64,000 bases of DNA from Stenotrophomonas indicatrix (GTDB taxonomy: Bacteria > Pseudomonadota > Gammaproteobacteria > Xanthomonadales > Xanthomonadaceae), in assembly GCF_002750975.1 (NCBI RefSeq), contig NZ_PEJS01000001.1:2356001-2420000 (forward strand), read 5' to 3'. Every line of letters starts with the position of its first letter. The first letter of the stretch is position 1. Below are positions 43,104 through 51,900 of the stretch, piece by piece. Position numbers and translations under genes: made by a program. The notes beneath the pieces are model-generated. The model made no database searches. It was not told the DNA's origin and saw nothing but the letters and a program-made list of their open reading frames with translations.

Positions 43104-43582
43104 ACAGTAAGCCCCATCATATCAAATGTCGTCCGTGCCGAACCTGCCATTGCGAACCAGTAGCCAAGTCGCTCTGAACTCCTGATCACCGAAGCAGGCC
43201 CTGCGCTCAGTCCATTTACAGCGCTTTTTTTTAGCTTCTTTGGACCTAACTTCAATCGCCCATCTTGCAAAGTCAGAACCTTCATGAAACAACTGAAACG
43301 GACCGCTTCCGTAACGACTGCGATTGATCCGTTTAGTCGATCAACCAATTCAATCTGCACCTCGGGCCGCCTCGTCAACCACTCGAGCAGGCCAGTATTT
43401 TTGTTTGTCCCTTCAAATGTCTGAGACAAGTCACCTGATAACGCGATGGGAAGTGCGAGGTAACAAAGGGGAAGTTCTGGCCCATCGGCATTGAAAGATT
43501 CAAAAGCTTCGATAAACCGATTCAATGCATAGGCACAGAATGCGGGATTCGACTCAGCGAACACGTCATAAGTGCCTCTCAC
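43100..43582 (-). CDS. ABC-3C middle component
   Basis: 160 aa, GTG start at 43582 overlapping the effector stop (GTGA). Its size, position between effector and ATPase genes, and wording (NPAFCAYALNRFIEAF, LPLCYLALPIALSG, ASVIRSSERLGYWFA) fit the small middle components of ABC-three-component systems, which have a winged-helix-like fold. The role is probably to bridge ATPase and effector. Confidence 0.8.
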   Translation of the reverse strand: MRGTYDVFAESNPAFCAYALNRFIEAFESFNADGPELPLCYLALPIALSGDLSQTFEGTNKNTGLLEWLTRRPEVQIELVDRLNGSIAVVTEAVRFSCFMKVLTLQDGRLKLGPKKLKKSAVNGLSAGPASVIRSSERLGYWFAMAGSARTTFDMMGLTV

Positions 43583-44805
43583 ACGTCATCCTCCAGACGG
43601 TGGATGTAGTCTGGATGCCACCCTACCCTCTTATCCACCGCTAGCACCTGGTAGCTGCCCCTCACGTAGAACACAGCGCTCCACTTTGCCGCAATTGCCT
43701 CAACGGCTCCCGGGGCATCCTCATGCGTCCAACGCAGCAAGGCCAAGCCTTTTGTGCATTTTTCAGACTCACCAGAAAACTGACAGTCCTCAGTCATTTG
43801 TTCGTGTCGATTCGACCACTCTTCGCAAAGGTGTTCATCGTGTCGATTGATAGTGGAAGCCATAGCGGGATTATCCTCAACCCACTTGGAGCGTTGAGCG
43901 CGGGCACGCCATTCTTCCACGGTCGCCTTGTTCTCGTCTGTCTTACTGCCGCACACAAGGCGGATCTGTCGAAGAAGCATCGAATCAGGCTCGTGCGAAG
44001 GCGGAGGCTTGGCTCCTGAGAAGTCTGCATGAAGCAAACCAGACTCAATCTCCCCGATGATCGACGAGATTTGAGCTTGGACTTCCAACTTGGCAATGGC
44101 TCTATCGCGCTGACCGCACAGCGAATAAATGACTTCTCTGTCCCACCATGCGACGAGCCTGGACGCCACGAGCGCCCGCTGCTCGGATGGCAACAACTTC
44201 AAACTCTTAGCAATTTCACTCTCAATCAGCGCGATATTGGGCGAATTAGGGTGAATTCTTATCCTTCTCACTAGCGCTTCGCGACCAAGCGCGGGCAGAT
44301 TTAAGAGGGCCTCACACCCGTCAGCACGGTCAGCGTATGGCAAATCCTTCTTCGCAGCCTTGGCTTCTGCACGCTTTTCAACAACACGAGTGGCCTCGGC
44401 GACCAGCGCGTCGATGAGCTCCCCCCGGTCAGATCCTTCCTGTAAAAGTGCTAGGAGAGGGCTTCCTGCTGGGACATGCCCAACTGCGACAAGATGCAGA
44501 ACTGTTTCCGCAATGGATAGCTTCGGCAGCGTATCGATCCACGCCTTGAGCGTCTTCCAAAGCGCTCGTGAAGCCAGAGTGATTGGGGCAGGTGTGGCGC
44601 TCAACGAGTGCTTCAACTGAAGAAGCAGCGTCTGCTTATCCGCAACTACCTCTACATCGTCCAGTCGCTCGATAGCTACAGCGGCATTGTCCGAGTCCAA
44701 CTCGAGCAATGTCTTTAGAGCAAACAACGATTGGTAATAGAAGCCCAGCGCAGATGCCTCAGCTGAGTGTAAACCCGATTGACCTGAATCGCTTTCCGTG
44801 GACAT
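43579..44805 (-). CDS. ABC-3C effector with Cap4-like nuclease domain
   Basis: 408 aa. Residues 20-70 carry the pattern GFYYQSLFALKTLLEL...AIERLDDVEVV...LLQLKH, with Glu46, Asp49/Asp50, Gln63 and Lys65, that of a DUF4297/Cap4-type PD-(D/E)xK nuclease. The C-terminal third (LLHADFSGA...WRARAQRSKWVEDN) resembles the ABC-3C C-terminal domain. Probable DNA-degrading effector, first gene of the three-gene operon. The ATG at 44805 follows GGGGG; a GTG at 44820 is an alternative. Confidence 0.82.
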   Translation of the reverse strand: MSTESDSGQSGLHSAEASALGFYYQSLFALKTLLELDSDNAAVAIERLDDVEVVADKQTLLLQLKHSLSATPAPITLASRALWKTLKAWIDTLPKLSIAETVLHLVAVGHVPAGSPLLALLQEGSDRGELIDALVAEATRVVEKRAEAKAAKKDLPYADRADGCEALLNLPALGREALVRRIRIHPNSPNIALIESEIAKSLKLLPSEQRALVASRLVAWWDREVIYSLCGQRDRAIAKLEVQAQISSIIGEIESGLLHADFSGAKPPPSHEPDSMLLRQIRLVCGSKTDENKATVEEWRARAQRSKWVEDNPAMASTINRHDEHLCEEWSNRHEQMTEDCQFSGESEKCTKGLALLRWTHEDAPGAVEAIAAKWSAVFYVRGSYQVLAVDKRVGWHPDYIHRLEDDV

Positions 44806-45284
44806 GGGCGCCCCCTGCACTCACACACGCTTAACATATTTGCGATTACTCAGAAAATCAACCTAACAATTCCGACAGCCCCTCCACTCAGGGGACAAGA
44901 GACCGAAGCGCGCTAGATCTCGCCCATGTGCCCAGACACTCCGACATCCAGGTCAGGACGCGGCAGCCAAACGGAAGACGCGGTGCCGGATAGCCTTCTG
45001 GAGACCGATCATGGTAGGCAAATCTGGCCTTCCCCCTCTCTCAGCTCCTCCCTGAAATGGCAGTCCTCAGCGCTTTCGGAGCGTGGGGAGATCCAGACTA
45101 CGGCCGTCGCTGACAGCAGAGTGCAGACTCGCCCCTCTTCGCATATTCCTAAGCTTTCGCAGGAGTTACCGATTGCATGAAGAAACTAAGATTCATTTCT
45201 GTGAGTAGGGCCTCGGTCTCTACCCTTGCTTTTGAGGCGATCCACGCTTTGATGATTGCACCATCAACGCTAAGAGGACCAACT
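44806..45284. other. Intergenic region between ABC-3C operon and next gene
   Basis: 479 bases. The AT-rich part near 44821-44870 is the likely promoter region for the divergent ABC-3C operon. No further gene, repeat or RNA is recognised. Confidence 0.4.
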
Positions 45285-45602
45285 ATGCTGTCCCACCCAC
45301 AGTTCCAAATCGCCAGCCAACTGCTTATCGGGCTCATGTCCCAGAGCCCCTCTCGCCAATTGAGCGATCGCGTCGACGACGTGAGACATGCCTTGGACGT
45401 GTCCGCCGAACTGATTCGACAGTGGGAGGAGGACAAGCCACGGCGTGGCAAGTTCACACCCCCAACGCCGGTCCCCCAAACGCGCACACGTGAAGCCGTG
45501 GTAGACCGCACGTTCATCCCCACAGAGGAGTGGCGGCGCAATCGCGCCAAGAAGAGCACCGCACCTTCGGTGTCGCGGCACTCGGGGCCTTCTGTTCACT
45601 GA
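45285..45602 (+). CDS. Small hypothetical protein near relaxase
   Basis: 105 aa. The N-terminal half is helical (QFQIASQLLIGLMSQSPSRQLSDRVDDVRHALDVS, with a possible helix-turn-helix at AELIRQWEEDKP). The tail is basic and Pro/Thr-rich. GAGG lies before the ATG at 45285. It is convergent with the relaxase gene, separated by a terminator hairpin. It may be a mobilization or regulatory accessory; not recognised. Confidence 0.6.
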   Translation: MLSHPQFQIASQLLIGLMSQSPSRQLSDRVDDVRHALDVSAELIRQWEEDKPRRGKFTPPTPVPQTRTREAVVDRTFIPTEEWRRNRAKKSTAPSVSRHSGPSVH

Positions 45603-45624
45603 AGGATGCCACCTGAAACGAGAG

Positions 45625-45645
45625 GAGCCCCGCTAAGCGGGGCTC
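45625..45645. terminator. Bidirectional hairpin terminator
   Basis: GAGCCCCGC-TAA-GCGGGGCTC followed by ATTGCGTTT, between the convergent gene at 45285 and the relaxase gene. Confidence 0.75.
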
Positions 45646-45652
45646 ATTGCGT

Positions 45653-47236
45653 TTAGTGCAACCGGGGGCGCCGCAGGCGCAGGCCCAGCTGGGGCGCGTG
45701 GACCGCGACCGTCGCCTCCTGGATAGTCTGCAACGCTTCTGTTGCTGGCTCGGCGGGACCAGAGCAACGCGCCAAGACCGCCCGGCTCGCAGCTTCCAGG
45801 CACTCAGCCCGTAACCGCAGCTCTTCGGCCACGATCGCCTCTTGCTCCGGGGTTGCGGCAGCTTGGGCTGCGGCCAACTCAGCAGACCGCTGCTCCAGAG
45901 CTGCCAACCGGCGGCCGCGGCGTCTGGCCCACTCACGAGCCGTCCAAGACACACCGGGCTCCGGGTGGTTCGCCACGAAGTCGTCCCACGCCTGCTCGGC
46001 CATGTGGCGCAACCGGATTGAACGACGCACAGCCTTAAGGCGCTTCGGGAAACGGACCAACGCTGCGGCGAACCTCTTCAAGCCGATTAGCAGCCCGTTG
46101 AGCGCAGAACGATGCTCCTTGCACTCTTCGGGAACCACTTCTCCGCTCGCCAGTGCATTGACCAACCTCAGCGTGGAATGGAGCGCATGGACGACCAATT
46201 GATCCCTGAGCAGTTCACCTTGGCGGACCAGCTCAATCCGAATTGCCTCAACAGACGGGCCTTCGCTTGTCACATCCTCGTCGCTGCCGTCTAAGCGCCT
46301 CTGGTCAATGGCTTTACCCAATCCCTTTGAGACGACGATCTGGCCATCGGAGAAGGCAAGCGACTGATTGATGCTCGATCGCTTCGCCTCCTGTTGGGCC
46401 CGCGCTTCATCGTGCCCCTCTGGAACCTGCATGGCCCGGCCTTCCTGTTCAAACGTTGCTAGCAGTTCATCCGAGGCATCCCCGTTGGCCTTTTGAATGG
46501 ACCTGTTCCTCTCCCCTAGCTCTGAGTGCTCCCCTCGGCGTTCGATGGCCGACGCGTCCTTCCCCAAGTGTCGCGTGGGAGCCCTCGATAGCACCGCAGC
46601 GGCCACGAGGTCGCCGCGTGCCAGCGCGTCGTCTGCCTGGGCCTTCAGACTGCGGTGATCCACGCGAACGTCCAGGTTCGCAGCTTCCAGATGCGCATTC
46701 GTCGTCGCGGCCACCAGTTCCCGGATCCACTCGACCTCGGCCCGGCCCGCAGGGCCTCCGTCGAGCTCTCGGGTTTTGTCCAGGAAGCCGTCAGGGCCAA
46801 GCCGACGGGTGGTTGCGAGGATGTGGACATGCCAGTTCATGCCGCCTTTGCTGCCGGGACTGTGGATGCTGGCTTGTGCGGCAAAACCGTAACGATCTAC
46901 CAACGCCCGCGCCACGGCGAGGGCAAGAGACGATCGCTGGTCATCGTCAAGCTCGTGGGGCAGCGCGAACTCGAACTCCCTCGCGATAGTAGAGTCCTTG
47001 CGACGCTCCGCCGCCTCTGCTTCCGTCCAGAGTGCGGCAGGCACCAGGGCCCAGTCGGGCGCATGGTCAGGGATGATGCAGCGTGTTTCGACCACGCCAT
47101 CTCGCCGGCGGTAGTCGTGACGTTGCCCGGTGCGCGTGTCTTCGAGAAGAAGCCCAGCGCGGTAAGCGGCAGCGGCAATGGATGAGTGGCCTTTGGCTCG
47201 ACTGAAAGTTTTGACGTTGGCGTGGTAGATGGCCAT
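45653..47236 (-). CDS. MobA/MobL-family relaxase
   Basis: 527 aa. The N-terminal relaxase domain has the candidate catalytic Tyr25 (AAAAYRAG) and the three-histidine metal site His125, His136 and His138 (ASIHSP, MNWHVHIL). The MobL wording GHSSIAAAAYRAG and EFALPHELDD is clear. It nicks DNA at oriT and stays covalently bound, letting the island be mobilized by a helper conjugation system; no mating-pair genes are in the island. C-terminal half is helical. Divergent from the TraD-like gene with oriT between. Confidence 0.92.
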   Translation of the reverse strand: MAIYHANVKTFSRAKGHSSIAAAAYRAGLLLEDTRTGQRHDYRRRDGVVETRCIIPDHAPDWALVPAALWTEAEAAERRKDSTIAREFEFALPHELDDDQRSSLALAVARALVDRYGFAAQASIHSPGSKGGMNWHVHILATTRRLGPDGFLDKTRELDGGPAGRAEVEWIRELVAATTNAHLEAANLDVRVDHRSLKAQADDALARGDLVAAAVLSRAPTRHLGKDASAIERRGEHSELGERNRSIQKANGDASDELLATFEQEGRAMQVPEGHDEARAQQEAKRSSINQSLAFSDGQIVVSKGLGKAIDQRRLDGSDEDVTSEGPSVEAIRIELVRQGELLRDQLVVHALHSTLRLVNALASGEVVPEECKEHRSALNGLLIGLKRFAAALVRFPKRLKAVRRSIRLRHMAEQAWDDFVANHPEPGVSWTAREWARRRGRRLAALEQRSAELAAAQAAATPEQEAIVAEELRLRAECLEAASRAVLARCSGPAEPATEALQTIQEATVAVHAPQLGLRLRRPRLH

Positions 47237-47329
47237 GCAGCTCCAAAGCAGTGGATGTGGCTTTGTTTATGCCGTGGCTTTGGATTTTCGCAAGCGCTGG
47301 AGGCGATTGGGGTTCAAGGGGCGAAGCCC

Positions 47330-47370
47330 TTTGCGCACGCGTTCCGCAGGAACGCCTAGGTGCGCTCTTG
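47330..47370. other. oriT: Candidate origin of transfer (oriT)
   Basis: In the 262-base gap between relaxase and TraD-like genes. A perfect hairpin GCGTTCC-GCA-GGAACGC (47339-47355) is followed by CTAGGTGCGCTCTTG. Layout and wording resemble the RSF1010/MobQ oriT, where an inverted repeat precedes a nick in a TAAGTGCGCCCT-type sequence. The nick would fall around 47365. Confidence 0.6.
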
Positions 47371-47498
47371 CTCCTTTCTTTCAAGCTCTGATTTTCAGAC
47401 CGTGTCGATCTTGAAGAAGCAGATCATTTACAAGTGCTCAAGAACTTGACGCGAGCCATTTCTTTGTTTGACTCGTAAACACGCCCAGGAGAAATGCA

Positions 47499-47831
47499 AT
47501 GACCGAGCCAACGCACTATCATCTTAGAATCCAAAGAGCCACAGAGCGGTTGGCGCAGCTGCAAGCCAGGGAGCTTCTGTCGAGTCAGCGACAAGCTGCA
47601 AGGGCAAAAGCAACTCAGCGACGGGAAGAGGCCAAGCGACGATTGCGACTGGCAGACCTCGTGTTCATGGCCGGCGCAGAAACGCTGGACGATAGGGAAC
47701 TTCTTGGTGCCCTATTGAGTTATGTGGAAAACCGCAGCAACCAGGATCTATGCAACCAAGCATGTTCGCGCGGCACCGCGCGACTCGCGATGCTCTCGGC
47801 CGCGATGGAGGGACGCGCAACCAAGCATTGA
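47499..47831 (+). CDS. TraD/MobC-like mobilization accessory protein
   Basis: 110 aa, basic and helical (RQAARAKATQRREEAKRRLRL), with the ending LADLVFMAGAETLDDRELLGALL typical of the short TraD proteins beside MobQ relaxases, not the coupling-protein TraD. It probably helps form the relaxosome. AGGAG precedes the ATG. Divergent from the relaxase. Confidence 0.75.
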   Translation: MTEPTHYHLRIQRATERLAQLQARELLSSQRQAARAKATQRREEAKRRLRLADLVFMAGAETLDDRELLGALLSYVENRSNQDLCNQACSRGTARLAMLSAAMEGRATKH

Positions 47832-47894
47832 CCAGAGCCACCCAAATGAATGTGACGGGCTCGAACGCTGGGGCCTGACGAAGGCAACCCTGCT

Positions 47895-49184
47895 TTAGAT
47901 GCTTTCCTGACTGACGGGAGCCTCACTGCTCTCATCATCAAAATTCTCTATGGCGCCCGGCATGCTGGCATAGCCGTTGAGGTATCTTTCGTAGGGACCG
48001 GTGTAACCAATCTCCCTAAAGACCACCTGCGACAACAGCTCACGGACAAACAATATTCTGGGCCAAGCATCTTGTCCTTTGCCACCCCCACTGTGGACAA
48101 GAGCATTTCGGAGCCTGCATAGATCCACGAACGCTTCGTCTGTGAATACGGTTGGTGGAAGCTGATAATGATCGCGCAGGGAAGACAGCTTATAGGAAAG
48201 AGGCCGTCCATTTGCCAATTCAATCCGCTGCGTCAAAACGGCTTTCTCTGCTGGATCGAAACCAGCCTCATCAATGATCGAGACAAGCCTTTTACGAACA
48301 GGGCGATATTTCTCCTTCTCCATCAGCGTTGTTTTTGCTTTAGGGACTACACGCTCACAGAGCGTCTCTACCGCGGTCATCGACATCAAGAATCGAGCCT
48401 CATGAAAAGGCGTGTCGACGTGAAGCCAGCCCACCACGGTCCACAATGCGTCCTTGAAGGCCGCCCCCTGTTCAAACCTCTTCACTAGGGCTTCCACGAA
48501 TGGGCCACGATTCATGAAGTGAATTGGCGAGAGACTTCCACCGAAGCCCTCCCCTTCAAAGTAGGTGCACTCCCAGCGATCTCCACGGTAAACCTCCAAC
48601 AGAGGCGTTTGAAGCCGCTTTCCACTAGCAAAAGCTAACCCTTGGTGTAAGAAGGTCAACATTTCGTCGGCTCGCTGAGACCAATCGGCAAGGTTGGTTG
48701 CTTGGTCCGCGTATATCGCCGCGAATCCAGATGCGTCATCCCGACCTACGCCTTTTACACCTCCACGCACCTCGATCTTACCCAAACTGCTTTCGACGGG
48801 CCGAACTGGCATTGACTTGAAACCGCGAAACCATAGTCTTGTGGCGGGAAAATTTGAAGGTCTTTTCGCTTTGCGAGAGAGCTTGGCGGAACGGGCAGAG
48901 ATTGATACTTGGCAGCCACCTGAACCGGTGTGAATCCCACTCACGTCTACCGAATCTGAAAAGAACACCTCTCCCGAATGACCATTTCCCTCAAGCGTCA
49001 AGCTTTCGCCAGCCGATCCAGGCTCCCCCATAGCCGAATGAAGATCCAGTGCCAACTCGAGTGGAGGCGACAGAAGCTCAATTTTCAGCCGAAGGTCCAG
49101 GCCGAGGACCGCCTGGAACGTTACATCAAACGTCCTGCCACTAAGTGCAAGACGGCCTTGAAACACTAGGACCTCGTCTTCCAT
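47895..49184 (-). CDS. HEPN-domain protein paired with RloC-like ATPase
   Basis: 429 aa from the ATG at 49184 (GGAGG upstream). Residues 1-250 are beta-rich and unrecognised. The C-terminal helical region carries RNALVH (Arg359-x4-His364), the catalytic pattern of HEPN ribonucleases, in an Apea-like setting (AVETLCERVV before it, GGGK after). It starts 4 bases after the stop of the upstream ATPase gene, so the two are co-translated. Likely an RNA-cleaving effector, with the ATPase as sensor or control. Confidence 0.75.
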   Translation of the reverse strand: MEDEVLVFQGRLALSGRTFDVTFQAVLGLDLRLKIELLSPPLELALDLHSAMGEPGSAGESLTLEGNGHSGEVFFSDSVDVSGIHTGSGGCQVSISARSAKLSRKAKRPSNFPATRLWFRGFKSMPVRPVESSLGKIEVRGGVKGVGRDDASGFAAIYADQATNLADWSQRADEMLTFLHQGLAFASGKRLQTPLLEVYRGDRWECTYFEGEGFGGSLSPIHFMNRGPFVEALVKRFEQGAAFKDALWTVVGWLHVDTPFHEARFLMSMTAVETLCERVVPKAKTTLMEKEKYRPVRKRLVSIIDEAGFDPAEKAVLTQRIELANGRPLSYKLSSLRDHYQLPPTVFTDEAFVDLCRLRNALVHSGGGKGQDAWPRILFVRELLSQVVFREIGYTGPYERYLNGYASMPGAIENFDDESSEAPVSQESI

Positions 49185-49188
49185 ATGC

Positions 49189-51432
49189 TTAGGCCTCCTG
49201 TGCAAGCCCTTGGACCGCATCAGCTCCCATGTTGGCAGCGTAGTGTTCTGGGAAGCCCGCAGCACCAAAGACGGCCTTGAACTTATCGAAGTAGTAGTTC
49301 AAGTCGTAGTGATTGAAATCCATCACGGTGATGTTGATGCCATCCCTGTGAGAACCCCTGTCCAGGAAGCGCGCCAACGGCGTAAAGGACCCATCGGCGG
49401 CAGCAACCTTCTTCAGAGCTTCTTTGAACTTCCCTTCTTGGTGGGTGAACCAGAAAAAGTGCTCGAGGATGCATCGCATGGCATTGGGAACCATGATCGC
49501 CGGCGTATTGGAATCGCGTGCATCTCGAAGAACCTGCCACAATGCCTGGTAGTCGTTCATCATCTCCGACGCCCTCATTGGGACCACCTTCGTATGTTCT
49601 GACTTCACCACACGGAGCAGTTGGCAGCGCTTATCCTGGTTCGCCAACTCTGGACCCACTGTCTGCCGGAGCATTTCATGTAGGAAGAAGAGGTTGTGGG
49701 TCAGCACCATCACCTGACGCAATCGCGGCACGCCCTCGGGCGGCTTGATGAGTTCTTCTTGGATGATGGAAGCAATGTCGAACACGAAGTTGTGCGACAG
49801 ACTGGAAATCGGGTCATCGATGACGGCAATCGTTCTACCTAGGTCCACCGGACCTGAACCTGCCTCGTCAGAGCCCTTCAGGCGCTCGAGGAAGTAGAGG
49901 AACGAGATGAGTGTCTTCTCGCCCTCACTGAGCGAAGTCATGTCGCCCTCTGCCTGCCCAGGACGGCTCAAGCAATATAGGTGCCCCTCTCCTTTACTTG
50001 AGATGGAGTAGGAGGTGACACCCATGCCCGCAAGACGCGCATTGATCTTTTCGACTGCTGCCCCCACACCTGTTTGGAGCTGACCCAGCTCCTTAAGGCG
50101 CTCGGTGATGTCGCCCAAGCTCTTTTCAATGGCGGTCTTCTCGGCACGTTCTGCCGTCAGGGCCTCCACCAATGGGGCCTTGCTCGCTTTATACGCTTCG
50201 TAGACAGGAGCTCGCTCGCGACGCATCACCTGCCAAAACATCGTTCGGACACGCCCTTTTTCAGCTGCGCGATCAGCGATTCTCGCGTTGAATTCGGTGA
50301 TTCGCTTGTTGATGGCGCCAATGGCGCCCGTCATCGGCTCAATGTCGCTTGTCGCAACGTCATAAGGCTCTGCTGGCTTGTCGACCTTGGATTTCATCAA
50401 AGCACTGTTCGCCTTGAGCCGTGCCAGCAACAGTTCCCAGGCCTGAGACATGGCCGCATCTTTCTGGGCAAAAGGGTGCTTAAAGGCCTGGGCCACAGAC
50501 ACCTCTATCTGTCCGACAGTCGCTTCATAGCGTTCAGCAAGCAACTTTACCTGGTCGACGCGGGCTTGCCTGTCCCCATCAAGAAGCTTGGCCAGATCCT
50601 CCGCGAAATTCTCCGGCAACTTCTGCTGGCAGAAGGGGCAGTCCTCTCCGTGTGGAATGTCGCGCCCCTGCCCGACCCAGTCGCTGTTCCCCCACTTCTC
50701 GATCAAAGGGGCCAGCCTACTAGCGGAAGAGACCACAATCCTCTCGGCCCAGATCGAATGCGACTCGATTACCGCCAGACCTGAAAGGTCAACCGAAACC
50801 CTTGCCTGAGCAGTTTCGATGCTGGTTGCGTCGGCCAGGCGCTCTTGTAGACGATCCAAGCCATCGAGCTCGACATCGTCGGCCACAGCGTACTTGTCGA
50901 GTTCTTCGAAGAACTTCTTCCGGTCGCTGTGCCACCCGTTCAACAGGTCGCGAAACGGGGGCTTATTGTAGTCACTGTGGGCCTTCCACGCCCCTGTTAT
51001 GGCTGCTTCCTGGACTTTCTTGCCGGCCTCAATCGACTGCTCGATCTTCTTCTTGACCGCTTCAAGCTGAGACTCAAGGGCTTCAGCCTCGACCTTCCTT
51101 CCTTCGATCTCAGCCTGGGCTTCAGCGTCCAAGGCACCTATGGTAAAGATGCCAGGAACCCCTTCTGCCGTCCGGATCACCTTGTCTACGAACCGCTGGT
51201 TGTAGACAAGCACTCGATATGCAGCGTCGTTGGAGGTGTGCATCTGGCAGTGAGAGAACTTCTCATCGCCGCCGCTCACCCCCTGAATGACCTCGCCGAT
51301 GGCACTCTTTCCTGCCCCGTTAGTTCCATACAGGAACACTGGCTTTGGAGGCGTTCCAGGCTCAAAACTGATGGGTAGAGCAACAGTAGGATGGAAGCTC
51401 TTGTATCGATGAATCGACAGACCGGTAATCAA
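49189..51432 (-). CDS. RloC-like AAA_13 ATPase with zinc hook
   Basis: 747 aa, TTG start at 51432 behind AAGGGGG. Walker A GTNGAGKS (36-43) and a coiled-coil arm with CPFC zinc hook (Cys265, Cys268). Signature LSEGEK (501-506) and Walker B IAVIDDP (535-541) complete an SMC/Rad50-like ATPase. The C terminus has Arg653-x3-Glu657 and His695, a spacing like the PrrC/RloC anticodon-nuclease triad, and the length suits RloC. It is therefore a candidate tRNA-cleaving defence protein. It is unusual in having a HEPN gene directly downstream. Confidence 0.78.
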   Translation of the reverse strand: MITGLSIHRYKSFHPTVALPISFEPGTPPKPVFLYGTNGAGKSAIGEVIQGVSGGDEKFSHCQMHTSNDAAYRVLVYNQRFVDKVIRTAEGVPGIFTIGALDAEAQAEIEGRKVEAEALESQLEAVKKKIEQSIEAGKKVQEAAITGAWKAHSDYNKPPFRDLLNGWHSDRKKFFEELDKYAVADDVELDGLDRLQERLADATSIETAQARVSVDLSGLAVIESHSIWAERIVVSSASRLAPLIEKWGNSDWVGQGRDIPHGEDCPFCQQKLPENFAEDLAKLLDGDRQARVDQVKLLAERYEATVGQIEVSVAQAFKHPFAQKDAAMSQAWELLLARLKANSALMKSKVDKPAEPYDVATSDIEPMTGAIGAINKRITEFNARIADRAAEKGRVRTMFWQVMRRERAPVYEAYKASKAPLVEALTAERAEKTAIEKSLGDITERLKELGQLQTGVGAAVEKINARLAGMGVTSYSISSKGEGHLYCLSRPGQAEGDMTSLSEGEKTLISFLYFLERLKGSDEAGSGPVDLGRTIAVIDDPISSLSHNFVFDIASIIQEELIKPPEGVPRLRQVMVLTHNLFFLHEMLRQTVGPELANQDKRCQLLRVVKSEHTKVVPMRASEMMNDYQALWQVLRDARDSNTPAIMVPNAMRCILEHFFWFTHQEGKFKEALKKVAAADGSFTPLARFLDRGSHRDGINITVMDFNHYDLNYYFDKFKAVFGAAGFPEHYAANMGADAVQGLAQEA

Positions 51433-51900
51433 GGTGCCCCCTTGGCAGCTCGCTCACAGACGAAGCCCACACTGATTCTAATGATGGGACCAAAGGTCAG
51501 GCATCCCTAACCGAGCCCTTAGGTTTGGCCAGGGTCTACTGGCAACAAGAAGCTGTCCTCAAGAACAAACCTGCTGACAGGCCACCCATTCAAACTAACA
51601 TGTCCGCATGCCATTTACCATTCGTTCAGCATGGCATAACAGCTTTGAAGCACCGATTGCTAGGCAATTAACTGCAAACAGTACGGAATTGACTGCGATG
51701 AATCGAAGAGAATTTAGAGGGAAACCCTTATTTTAAAGGGTTTGGCACGGATAACGGATCCAATCATTTCCCTGAGCCAACCTCGTCAGCAACGCAACGC
51801 CTAGGGTGGTTACGCGGCGTGCAAATTTTTGTATCAACCCGGTTGACGAATTTGCGGCCTGTTTTATCCGTACTTCCATCCCCCAGATGGAAGTGAACCA
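51433..51900. other. Intergenic region with large imperfect palindrome
   Basis: 468 bases, AT-richer than its surroundings, between the divergent RloC-like and integrase genes; promoters for both should lie here. Apart from the palindrome at 51821-51855 no gene or RNA is seen. Confidence 0.5.
51821..51855. promoter_or_regulatory. 35-base imperfect palindrome before the integrase gene
   Basis: Outer arms GCAAATT/AATTTGC and inner arms CAACC/GGTTG are both perfect; the bases between are unpaired. It ends 45 bases before the integrase start. It could be an operator for integrase control or a recombinase/excisionase binding site. Confidence 0.55.
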
